The translations under genes were made by a program, and so were the position numbers. Positions 43,001 to 46,304 of a DNA stretch of 64,000 bases are shown piece by piece. The stretch is from Sisyra terminalis (lineage: Eukaryota > Arthropoda > Insecta > Neuroptera > Sisyridae): contig OY292275.1 in NCBI GenBank assembly GCA_958496175.1, forward strand, positions 15,128,001 through 15,192,000. Direction: 5' to 3'. Under the pieces are notes generated by a model that was not told the origin of the DNA, did no database searches, and was given only the letters and a program-made list of their open reading frames with translations. Each line of letters begins with the position of its first letter. Positions within the stretch are counted from its first letter, which is position 1.

Positions 43001-44097
43001 ATTTGTATGAATTTTATTTCAACTGATTTCCAATAGGGCAGTAGCGTGGTTGATGCAGCTGGATTGCCCCGGGCGGCACATAAAAATGGGGCAGCATATT
43101 GACATTGATAATTCCATAAAAGATTTCATTTTGGGAAAAACACGAAAAGTACAGTTTTAAATAACTAAGGAAAAGGCATTTGACTTTTTACCAATTTTCT
43201 TGACTAATGATGAAAATAGAGAGCGGCAAATTTCTGGTCGACCCTGGGCGGTGAAATTACTCGCTACACCACTGCAATAAGGTTTCGAAACCTAAAGCTC
43301 TTTTTGGTTCGGTTTACCTATAACGTAATATTTTCTTTGACTTATTTTACTCGAAAAAAAATTTATTCAGTATTTAGTTTTAAAGTTTCTCCTTTTAGGT
43401 AGATTAGAAAATCTTTGATCTTGATAAAGTTTTGAAGCACTTATTTTTTAAAGCAGGGATTAAATAGTAAAATAATGATTGATTTTTGAATAACAAGAAA
43501 AAGTGTGATTACATTGTTAATTTTAAATTGTTTTTACAAAACTATAAATTACAAACTAAGGGAATAAATTACGTTGAAAGATGTGTCGTATTTTTTTACT
43601 GATAAGATCGTCTTTACCTATTAGACAACAAATTATAAACTTGTTTGCTTTTGGCTTTAAATTTTCTTGATAATTTGTCTATATATTCAATCTGCAATAT
43701 CCCTCAGGTTTAGTTTCTGGAAGTTAATTATCTCAGCTTGATTGGAAGCGTTCAATAAAGAAAAAAATCAATTTAATTAACATTTTAATCAATGTCGAAG
43801 CCGGAGGACTTAATGAGAATTGCTCAATTAACTGCTTTAACAACAAAAACTGCTCGACTAGCGCGGAAATTGATGCAGTCAAGTTGAAGAATGCTGAAAC
43901 CAGATTGAATTTTTCATAAATTCCTCGATAAAACAAGAGATACCTAGTTAAAGCGAAAATATTAATGAAGGAGATTTTGGTTTGCTATAGGTACCATATA
44001 TATTACGAATGTGGACTAACCGGTATTTTTTGATGAATTTTTTCTTTGGTCGATGTCGATTGTATTACATCGTCCCCAATGGGCATTTCAACGATGC
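946..44097 (-). CDS. Giant spectrin-repeat / Ig-domain / PEVK-like sarcomeric protein, zormin-like (23 exons, partial)
   Basis: The join runs 44097..44021, 41111..40989, 33986..33560, 30216..30028, 29925..29669, 29606..29175, 28653..28297, 24046..23870, 23811..23035, 22981..22790, 22730..22518, 22462..21568, 21501..21338, 20750..19004, 18943..18737, 18685..18525, 18454..15098, 14995..13672, 13611..13204, 11666..11566, 11503..11323, 11266..11189, 1020..946. All junctions are GT/AG on the minus strand and donor and acceptor phases agree throughout, giving about 3973 codons without a stop. The product has spectrin-like helical repeats (about residues 26-1070), an Ala/Glu-rich helix, eight Ig domains (about 1150-2120), a Pro/Glu/Val-rich region (about 2130-3830) and another Ig domain (about 3850-3950). 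This is the build of a muscle Z-disc/M-line scaffold. Zormin is my best family guess; titin- or CCDC141-like naming is possible. The C-terminus lies left of the window and the N-terminus is uncertain. Confidence is high for the gene, moderate for the name. Confidence 0.85.
3566..3937. mobile_element. hAT-like MITE
   Basis: The ends are CAGGGGTGG and CCACCCCTG, typical of hAT-superfamily termini. Flanking octamers CGATAGAC and CAATGGAC match at six of eight positions, consistent with an old 8-bp target duplication. It is 372 bp with no coding capacity. Confidence 0.65.
6090..6290 (+). repeat. GC-rich repeat, related to 43.1 kb
   Basis: It contains GCTGCCCGCGGCCGACCGC and TATGCCGCCCAGGGC, unusual for this AT-rich intron. 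In between is a segment matching 43033-43279 in opposite orientation. Confidence 0.45.
6384..6550 (+). mobile_element. tRNA-derived SINE, copy 1
   Basis: It has an A-box-like GGTCGAGTGGTTAAAGTGG (about 6393) and a B-box-like GGTTCGATTCTC (6437-6448), spaced as in a tRNA gene. The head resembles a Ser/Leu-type tRNA. A non-tRNA body with AAATTTTCAATATTT and GAGTCGTTAAA follows. Two more copies lie at 49810 and 56818. Confidence 0.7.
11189..11266 (-). CDS. Giant muscle protein exon: Ig domain 9, last part
   Basis: The exon is 78 nt. Using the acceptor CTTGAAG gives AFPGDAGTYNCTATNHLG, the normal spacing for an I-set domain, across a 56-bp intron. An alternative acceptor 15 bases upstream (11281) would insert five residues and a 41-bp intron. 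The donor CAG|GTGAGC, phase 1, fits the exon at 1020 across about 10 kb. Confidence 0.9.
11323..11503 (-). CDS. Giant muscle protein exon: Ig domain 9, first part
   Basis: The exon is 181 nt (acceptor AAATTTAG, donor CCTG|GTAAGT). It encodes PLRDIAVLNGHTARFECIAQ, then PNIIWSKNGRIIANC and VCRLTIPKAFP. The first Cys and the Trp are in place. Its similarity to kettin/titin-family Ig domains is evident by eye. Confidence 0.93.
11566..11666 (-). CDS. Giant muscle protein exon: linker before last Ig
   Basis: The exon is 101 nt (acceptor TTTGTTTAG). It encodes a Ser/Thr/Pro linker followed by EKAPSFIT, the standard A-strand start of an I-set domain. The donor ACA|GTTCGT is unusual but leads in frame to PLRDIAVLNG. 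Confidence 0.9.
11667..13203 (-). other. Intron with two hAT-like repeat remnants
   Basis: This intron lies between the Ser/Pro-tail exon and the last Ig. A degenerate copy of the 3.6-kb MITE lies at 12185-12477 (ends CAGAGGTGG and CCACACCTG). Another CAGGGGTGG end with GC-rich sequence starts at 12615. The stop codon of a possible read-through isoform is at 13157-13159, and a possible AATAAA (minus) lies at 13043-13048. Confidence 0.55.
12185..12477. mobile_element. Degenerate second copy of the hAT-like MITE
   Basis: It starts CAGAGGTGGGCAAAC and ends CCACACCTG. It shares the internal segment around CATTTTTCGAAGTC and the following AATAAGAAAAAT with the copy at 3566-3937. It is shorter by about 80 bp through deletions. 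Confidence 0.5.
13204..13611 (-). CDS. Giant muscle protein exon: GTKHIDPDTG segment and Ser/Pro tail
   Basis: The exon is 408 nt. The acceptor CCGACAG is the only one that keeps frame with the upstream donor (60-bp intron). It encodes TKHIDPDTGLIYFKYDFGYE, then a Pro/Ser-rich tail including KWEPTSESDVSEWES. The donor CAAG|GTAATT, phase 1, splices in frame to 11666. If that donor is not used, the frame ends at TAA at 13157-13159, giving a possible short isoform. Confidence 0.88.
13672..14995 (-). CDS. Giant muscle protein exon: Pro-rich region with two acidic ESD modules
   Basis: The exon is 1324 nt, open in one frame although it has no early ATG. The acceptor is TTTTTAAG and the donor CACG|GTATGT, phase 1. 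Two more copies of the module are present: SLEPFPFKPDPPRPKR then GEFRESDFESDYDGRI (14790-14930), and KLEPFPFKPDPVSNF then GEFRESDYDSEVDGARIK (14080-14250). Each is followed by W-x-P and YR-x-[VI]H-x-P. Motifs KPGSPPELGYAPP and KPGSPPEYSF match the PPE motifs of the previous exon. It reads VAQHG into the next exon. Confidence 0.9.
15098..18454 (-). CDS. Giant muscle protein exon: PEVK-like disordered region
   Basis: This is a 3357-nt open exon, 1119 codons. The acceptor is AATATAG|CAT; AAG|GTG six bases further in is equally in frame. It is dominated by Pro, Glu, Val, Ile, Lys, Ser and Gln with no globular domain. It starts with Glu/Thr-rich repeats, then segments with the motif P-x-PPEIG (EPPPEIGYMP, GPPPEIGFAQ, GSPPEFLQ) and WPP/LW-PH motifs. 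It also holds the first copy of the module LEPFPYKPD … SDFECDYGSIKIK (about 15690-15850). At the 3' end the frame runs into TAA at 15086, but donor AAG|GTTCGA is in frame with the next exon. An isoform ending at 15086 is possible. Its likely role is an elastic or binding linker. Confidence 0.92.
18525..18685 (-). CDS. Giant muscle protein exon: second half of Ig domain 8
   Basis: The exon is 161 nt (acceptor TGTTTTAG, donor CTG|GTAAGT). It encodes TLGDSGKYMVRAVNSGGEAQ and then an acidic linker ending QQVEKL. The usual Y-x-C has become Y-M-V, so this Ig fold lacks its disulfide cysteines, as is common for cytoplasmic titin-type domains. It leads directly into the PEVK-like exon. Confidence 0.92.
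18737..18943 (-). CDS. Giant muscle protein exon: first half of Ig domain 8
   Basis: The exon is 207 nt. The acceptor follows an A/T-rich tract (TTTATAG) and the donor is CAAG|GTAATA, phase 1. It reads TTFPPVFGRRLQAQLVKKGE, then GTPEPSITWFKDGNQITG, and ends YSIIIEQ. The position of the first core Cys is filled by Val/Glu (VMEVEV). Confidence 0.92.
19004..20750 (-). CDS. Giant muscle protein exon: second half of Ig 3, Ig domains 4 to 7
   Basis: The exon is 1747 nt (acceptor GTTTTTAG, donor A|GTAAGT, phase 1). It completes Ig 3 (DAGVYVVTASNIAGEA). It then encodes Ig 4 (LDCIIIGQPEPEVIWYHD), Ig 5 (FTCCVSGDPKPQIKWLLN), Ig 6 (FECVIKGKPMPKVKWLFN) and, after a Ser/Thr-rich linker of about 110 residues, Ig 7 (ILDGYPSPEITWTKNG). 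Ig 3 and Ig 4 have V instead of the second Cys (VYVVTA, EYKVVA). Ig 5 has YTVKA there, and Ig 7 lacks the first Cys (VILEGIL). The domains are otherwise typical I-set. Confidence 0.95.
21338..21501 (-). CDS. Giant muscle protein exon: first half of Ig domain 3
   Basis: The exon is 164 nt. Acceptor TTTTTTTTAG leads to LEPTESPSFPLQL, then LECQVDGIPKPSVVWSHNG, and the exon ends SHDLK at donor AAAG|GTTTGT. It carries the first Cys and the core Trp of an I-set domain. The second half lies in the next exon, so the domain is split by an intron in the strand C to E region. Confidence 0.92.
21568..22462 (-). CDS. Giant muscle protein exon: Ala/Glu-rich helix plus Ig domains 1 and 2
   Basis: The exon is 895 nt (acceptor TTTTGTAG, donor GAAC|GTAAGT, phase 1). 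It opens with a charged coiled-coil, then a strongly Ala-rich helix (about 22200-22350), a hinge between the rod and the Ig array. Two complete I-set Ig domains follow. The first has FECQVTG, VTWYKDG and DSARFTCKAINAAGSA; the second has FECKVQG, VQWFKNN and KAIYVCKAENQLGS. Each keeps the Cys, Trp and Tyr/Phe-x-Cys core. Confidence 0.93.
22518..22730 (-). CDS. Giant muscle protein exon: last spectrin-like repeat
   Basis: This exon of 71 codons is phase 0 to phase 0. It begins ADDWFREGSRLLVTIARKS and ends EKAHEVTQ. The donor CAA|GTATTA is weaker than its neighbours, but it is the only one that keeps the frame into the next exon (VVTENKEMIES). It closes the helical N-terminal half of the protein. 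Confidence 0.85.
22790..22981 (-). CDS. Giant muscle protein exon: spectrin-like helix pair
   Basis: This exon of 64 codons is phase 0 to phase 0 (acceptor ATGTTTTAG, donor GAG|GTATGC). It encodes ILEDRISNFVQTSEKMLQEQ, then LKERWNSFRDQVKTTRHLI with the spectrin Trp, and ends EYFQLVEE. A 53-bp intron separates it from the upstream exon. Confidence 0.9.
23035..23811 (-). CDS. Giant muscle protein exon: two to three spectrin-like repeats
   Basis: The exon is 777 nt, 259 codons, phase 0 to phase 0 (acceptor TTTTCCAG, donor GAT|GTAAGT). It starts TIDWVSKLESQLYPIITS and holds long Leu/Glu/Lys/Gln helices, including TLKQRRNDWETVWEKRRAVL. It ends FVYFEKTID. The length corresponds to roughly two and a half repeats of about 105 residues. 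The 58-bp intron before it is one of the short ones in this gene. Confidence 0.9.
23870..24046 (-). CDS. Giant muscle protein exon: spectrin-like repeat
   Basis: This exon of 59 codons is phase 0 to phase 0 (acceptor TTGTGACAG, donor AAA|GTAAGC). It encodes ITDPYLDTKRACLCVE, then ANNWQSWQTELSVRRDVL, and ends ERTMAESTK. Base composition is clearly richer in G+C than the flanking introns, as expected for coding sequence. Confidence 0.9.
24995..25546. repeat. 550-bp imperfect inverted repeat
   Basis: The arms run from TTATTTTCATAGGGTTTTTC to its mirror CCTTATGAAAATAA and meet near 25275. Each arm carries CGAAACGTCG next to a small hairpin (25068-25106 and 25440-25482). A single arm end recurs at 62725-62830. 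It has no coding frame. Confidence 0.8.
26721..26858. repeat. 138-bp near-perfect hairpin
   Basis: The two arms are perfectly complementary from 26728 to 26851 around the centre TGCGCA (26787-26792). They share TTTGATCCTAGTCCTCT with the flank of the 50.3-kb element and AGGATCTGAAA with its outer end, so it is a tip-only derivative of that family. It has no spacer loop. Confidence 0.9.
26920..27190 (-). repeat. Inverted partner of the 38.3-kb repeat
   Basis: Its minus strand matches 38170-38500 over about 270 bp with many substitutions. The CRE-like site is changed to CTGACGTTACTCGGGG and the TATCGATA site is lost. Confidence 0.5.
27425..27463 (-). ncRNA. Hammerhead-ribozyme-like motif (solo)
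   Basis: On the minus strand the order is GCC, CTGAAGA, A, GTCAA-(7 nt)-TTGAC, GAAACGT, T, GGC. GCC pairs with GGC (stem I) and GTCAA pairs perfectly with TTGAC (stem II). ACGT is self-complementary (minimal stem III) and the cleavage-site base is T. The single extra A after CTGAAGA departs from the textbook core. It is read in the sense of the host intron. Activity is unknown. Confidence 0.45.
28297..28653 (-). CDS. Giant muscle protein exon: spectrin-like repeat
   Basis: The exon is 357 nt, 119 codons, phase 0 to phase 0 (acceptor TTTTGTAG, donor AAAG|GTAAGA). It begins LKGTEINSLLLTLPPILEYL, contains LHERWVRLKNLLESRLDLA with the signature Trp, and ends QQFIEEARK. It joins the next exon across a 4.25-kb intron as EEARKITDPYLDTK. 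Confidence 0.9.
29175..29606 (-). CDS. Giant muscle protein exon: spectrin-like repeats
   Basis: The exon is 432 nt, exactly 144 codons, phase 0 at both ends (acceptor ACATTTCAG, donor CAA|GTACGT). It begins AQTKLDQLEIQLTTNELPP, contains IHRWLGGIAESFLQGHQDMG and ends LLTDIQ. The pattern of helix, Trp and polar linker fits a spectrin-type repeat. Confidence 0.9.
29669..29925 (-). CDS. Giant muscle protein exon: spectrin-like repeat
   Basis: This 257-nt exon has acceptor TATAAAATAG and donor ACG|GTAATT. It encodes helical sequence with LQERAIKITKATEQLVSSG and ends AIAFFRSAQT in phase 0. Only a 62-bp intron separates it from the next exon. Confidence 0.9.
30028..30216 (-). CDS. Giant muscle protein exon: spectrin-like repeat
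   Basis: The exon is 189 nt. The acceptor ATTTTCTAG gives IAQVERWLEALHDRRKLLEI, with the conserved Trp of helix A, and the donor TTAG|GTAAAA ends in phase 1. It is rich in Leu, Glu and Arg with heptad spacing, as in spectrin repeats. It joins the following exon as SDQLGDSSASAE without a break. Confidence 0.9.
30839..31480 (+). mobile_element. Deleted Tc1/mariner-type transposon
   Basis: The ends are imperfect 28-bp terminal inverted repeats (TACAGAGGTGT … ACACCTCTGTA) bounded by TA, the Tc1/mariner target. Inside is the C-terminal half of a DDE transposase: SVMVWSCMSAKGAGRIYIVE (about 30925-30985), MQNGAPCHKAKK (about 31078-31115), then after a frameshift VPSWPENSPDANPIENFWA (about 31160-31215). 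The catalytic Asp expected in QDGAPCH is Asn here, and the N-terminal half is missing. It is a dead copy. It lies in an intron, antisense to the gene. Confidence 0.85.
31855..32790 (+). mobile_element. Retroelement 3' region
   Basis: It starts GCTGATCCCCGCAACTTCGT and ends with CAAATCGGCCAAGTAGTTTC, AAGCAAACAAACAATCAAA and a TTTATAATAATAG tail. Sequence of this kind is common at the 3' ends of LINE copies in insect genomes (from memory). It has no coding frame. Confidence 0.5.
33560..33986 (-). CDS. Giant muscle protein exon: spectrin-like repeats
   Basis: This 427-nt exon starts in phase 0 after TTGTTTCAG and ends in phase 1 at AAAAAAG|GTAGGT. It contains LLRQADQLISTQRPRAEVY and AWKDVNLHLEHRKQILDL, typical of a spectrin-type helical bundle with its buried Trp (AWKDV). 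The last codons (KVPCKK) join the next exon in frame. The exon stands between long introns rich in transposon remains. Confidence 0.9.
34766..35484. mobile_element. 719-bp TIR element flanked by TTAA
   Basis: Terminal inverted repeats GGGGGGAAGCTGG[T/C]CTAGA start at 34766 and end at 35484. Both are directly flanked by TTAA (34762-34765, 35485-35488), a piggyBac-like target duplication. An inner inverted motif (CCTACGTACGT near 35055 and 35185) is also present. Internal reading frames of 70-90 codons show no transposase motif, so it is a non-autonomous element. Confidence 0.7.
35640..36190 (+). pseudogene. Two tandem reverse-transcriptase relics
   Basis: Two similar units, about 35640-35930 and 35938-36185, each contain TGGAGAAAATTAAATG, a GGAAGTATTGAGAAAAG segment and AACGAAGAAAAAACT[G/A]TCATC. 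The second reads VEVLRKANEEKTIINEERRR, a motif from the C-terminus of insect non-LTR retrotransposon polyproteins. Both are full of stops. The tandem arrangement suggests a local duplication of one relic. Confidence 0.5.
37701..37920. mobile_element. Foldback MITE
   Basis: Two arms of about 75 bp are inverted: GTGTACTTTAGCACACCC … TCGACTTTGTTTTTAATTTA and its partner ending CTTAAGTACAC. They flank a 65-bp centre. A decayed single arm occurs near 57590-57650. Confidence 0.65.
38170..38500 (+). repeat. Dispersed repeat with TGACGTCA and TATCGATA
   Basis: It is homologous, in opposite orientation, to 26920-27190. Shared blocks include TTATTAGCCAAT, GAAATTTTGAAAATTTA, CTGACGT[C/T]A[T/C]TCGGGG and AGTTTGTTTAGTTGGAAAAA. 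The CRE-like palindrome is at 38378-38385 and the DRE-like one at 38394-38401, followed by TATATATAATAAAAG. It may be a transposable-element end carrying a promoter. Confidence 0.55.
40989..41111 (-). CDS. Giant muscle protein exon: spectrin-like helix
   Basis: The exon is 123 nt, 41 codons, phase 0 at both ends, with acceptor TTTCTTTCAG and donor CAA|GTAAGT. It begins SGDWIQLKILEVEPELTLLG and ends EVLLQLQ. It reads straight into the next exon's NKQSPVEELLRQADQ, making one continuous amphipathic helix. It sits alone between introns of 7.0 and 2.9 kb. Confidence 0.85.
41112..44020 (-). other. 2.9-kb intron
   Basis: This is mostly AT-rich sequence. It has a tandem duplication of about 95 bp near 42680-42840 and a GC-rich repeat at about 43033-43279. 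The short open frames seen on both strands have no support. Confidence 0.5.
43033..43279 (-). repeat. GC-rich repeat, related to 6.1 kb
   Basis: Its reverse complement shares GCCGCCC, TCATTAGTCAAGAAAA[T/C]TGGTAA and AATTAT[C/T]AATGTCAATATG with about 6090-6290. Its ends contain GCAGTAGCGTGG and CGCTACACCACTGC, loosely inverted, so it is probably a DNA-transposon remnant. Confidence 0.45.
44021..44097 (-). CDS. Giant muscle protein, most 5' exon seen
   Basis: This 77-nt exon encodes a short stretch with VEMPIGDDVIQSTSTKEK. The acceptor AATAG lies behind a strong pyrimidine tract (about 44130-44170). The donor CCG|GTTAGT leaves phase 0, which fits the next exon. The exon starts two bases into a codon, so an upstream exon is needed unless translation starts at the internal ATG (MPIGDD). 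It has no domain I recognise. The frame fit and the protein-like composition support it, but it is the least secure exon of the set. Confidence 0.55.
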
Positions 44098-45619
44098 CTA
44101 TTTCAGTCAAATATACCACACATTGCGTTTATTCGACAAGAAACGAGGTCGAGAAGAATAAGAGAAAAAAAAATGTTTTATGTTAATATTTCCATGTTTG
44201 GATGGAGAAAATTATTTTTTAAATATATTTATTTTGAGAAAATATAGTGGCCAATGTAAAATTTGGGGACCTTTAATGTACTAATTATCATCACATTTGA
44301 ATCATATGGACCAGATGTTGACCATTACACTCTCAAATTTGGCCTTATTATATTTATTTACAATACAAATATTTTTTCTCTTATGTAACTCTTTATTTAT
44401 AAAAATATATTTTGAGTCATCATAACTCATTTTACTCAACAATTCTCTGTCTTCCAAAATGATATTTAATTCTGATTTCGTTTCGGCAAATTTTATGATT
44501 CCAAGCATAAGATGTATTTTTTTTTCTTATAAACAATACAAACATTTAAGTTTGGCCTCGAATTTCGGAGATTTTTTTGTAAAAAATCTGTAAAACATTA
44601 ATTTTTCACGGCCAGTTTTAGGTGTGTGAATGAATTTTTGTCGTGGGATGATGAAAATTGTCGTCTATTTATTTAATTTTCAAACAGGAAACCGAATAAT
44701 CAATGATCTCAAACAAATACATTGACAAATTGCCAAAAAGTTCCATTTGTTTATTTAAAAAGAATCAAAGACTCTTTTATTCCGAGGAATAAATCATTTT
44801 TCGCAAAAATCAAGCCACACATTAATTTTTGTTTTGAGTTGCCAAAATTTAGTATTATGTCCCATTGTCAAATAAATGTCAAAAAAAACGTTCCCCACAA
44901 AATTTCCCAAACGAATTCAAATTCGTTAGAATTTCGTTATCAAAACCGCCTTGAAATTGGCCGAAACAGCGATAACTTCACGTGAGCAAAGGACTGTGAT
45001 TTGATTTAATTGAATGCTCAAGTAAGGTACGTGAGGAATGTTTCGATTTTTCCGATCCAAGCCACGTGGTTTTTACGATCTTCTTCTTTTAACTTCTTCA
45101 GAAGTTCCGCTTTTATTTAGATAAATAAGACAATAAATTACGGGATAAATGACCCCAGATGTCTTTACTCAAAACGGAAAACCCGTTAACCATTTAGACC
45201 TACATAAAGTGAATATATTTTTCAAGGCTTTCTCAATAAAGAAAATTTAATTTGAATGCATTAATAATCCAATTTAAATTTTTATTGTTAACAAAAATTT
45301 TACGATCATTTGCATATTCAATTTTAAGTAAAGTTTTTCTATAGTTCAAATTTTTTAATTCATTTTTCAATTGCCTCGATGCTGATTTAACAATAGATTG
45401 GTAAAAAGAAGCAAAAATCGATCAAAAAGGTAAAATACAAAAATATTAATCAAAATAAGATTTTTTCGCTGACTTTGAACAGTTATACTGTGTTTTCAAT
45501 ATATAGGATATATTGCGGTCCAATTTATGTAGTATAATTTAATATAATAATATATAAAAATCATACCATAAACATAAATTTGAGCAGAAGTTCAAACAAA
45601 AATATTCGTGACGTATTGC

Positions 45620-45660
45620 CCAGATAAGTATTTCGATTGCCAAGCAAGCTTCATCAGTGG
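45620..45660 (-). ncRNA. Hammerhead-ribozyme-like motif, left arm of 45.7-kb palindrome
   Basis: On the minus strand the order is CCA, CTGATGA, a hairpin AGCTTGCTTGGCAATC, GAAA, TACTTATC, TGG. It is the same as the right-arm copy except for one change in the stem III palindrome. Confidence 0.4.
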
Positions 45661-45780
45661 TCATCAAGTAGTTTGGATCACTCCGTAACTGCTTTGTGAT
45701 GATTCACAATTGTGAATTGTGATGTCAATTGTGATGAATCATCACAAAGCAGTTACGGAGTGATCCAAACTACTTGATGA

Positions 45781-45821
45781 CCACTGATGAAGCTTGCTTG
45801 GCAATCGAAATACGTATCTGG
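45781..45821 (+). ncRNA. Hammerhead-ribozyme-like motif, right arm of 45.7-kb palindrome
   Basis: Stem I is CCA/TGG. The core is CTGATGA (45784-45790), stem II is formed by TTGC/GCAA with an outer G-C pair, then GAAA (45807-45810). Stem III would be the self-complementary ATACGTAT and the next base is C. All core bases expected of a hammerhead are present, apart from an extra A before stem II. Confidence 0.45.
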
Positions 45822-46304
45822 GCAATACGTCACGAATATTTTTGTTTGAACTTCTGTTCAAATTTATGTTTATGGTATGATTTTTATATATTATTATATT
45901 AAATTATACTACATAAATTGGACCGCAATATATCCTATATATTGTATACACACAAAAATATTAGATTTCGTATTACTTTAAAGGAAACTATTGTTTGGTC
46001 CAAAAATTACAATGATATTTCTTATTAAAAATAAGTTTGACCTACTAAAGTTCATACAATTTAAATTGACTGGGATCGAGAACTCGGGTCTATTCAGCAT
46101 TCGAAAATTTACATATGCATTTTGTTCTTATAAGAGCGTTATTGTGGTCCCGGAGTCACTAGGATATCCTATATTTCTTATTATTTAAATATTTTTTTTA
46201 GGTTGATATGAAAAATTAGTGACAAAATTCGAAACTAAAACTGTGGTAATATGCGATGGGTACTCTTGACAGTTTTATTTATACTCTAATCTTCATCGAA
46301 GAAA

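Larger units (their letters stand above)
45488..45948. repeat. 460-bp near-perfect palindrome
   Basis: Arms of about 230 bp meet near 45718, with only a few differences between them (for example ATACTTATC against ATACGTATC). Outer ends are TATATAGGATATATTGCGGT and its complement. Each arm holds a hammerhead-like motif. It ends about 360 bp upstream of the bunched-like start codon. The high arm identity suggests a young element or ongoing arm conversion. Confidence 0.9.

Noticed and set aside
43733..43936. A minus-strand open frame of 67 codons as an extra exon
   Set aside because: No suitable splice sites in frame with the neighbouring exons and no domain signature.
44722..44985. An 87-codon open frame on the plus strand
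   Set aside because: No motif, and composition typical of random AT-rich frames. The opposite strand holds a better, still weak, exon candidate nearby.
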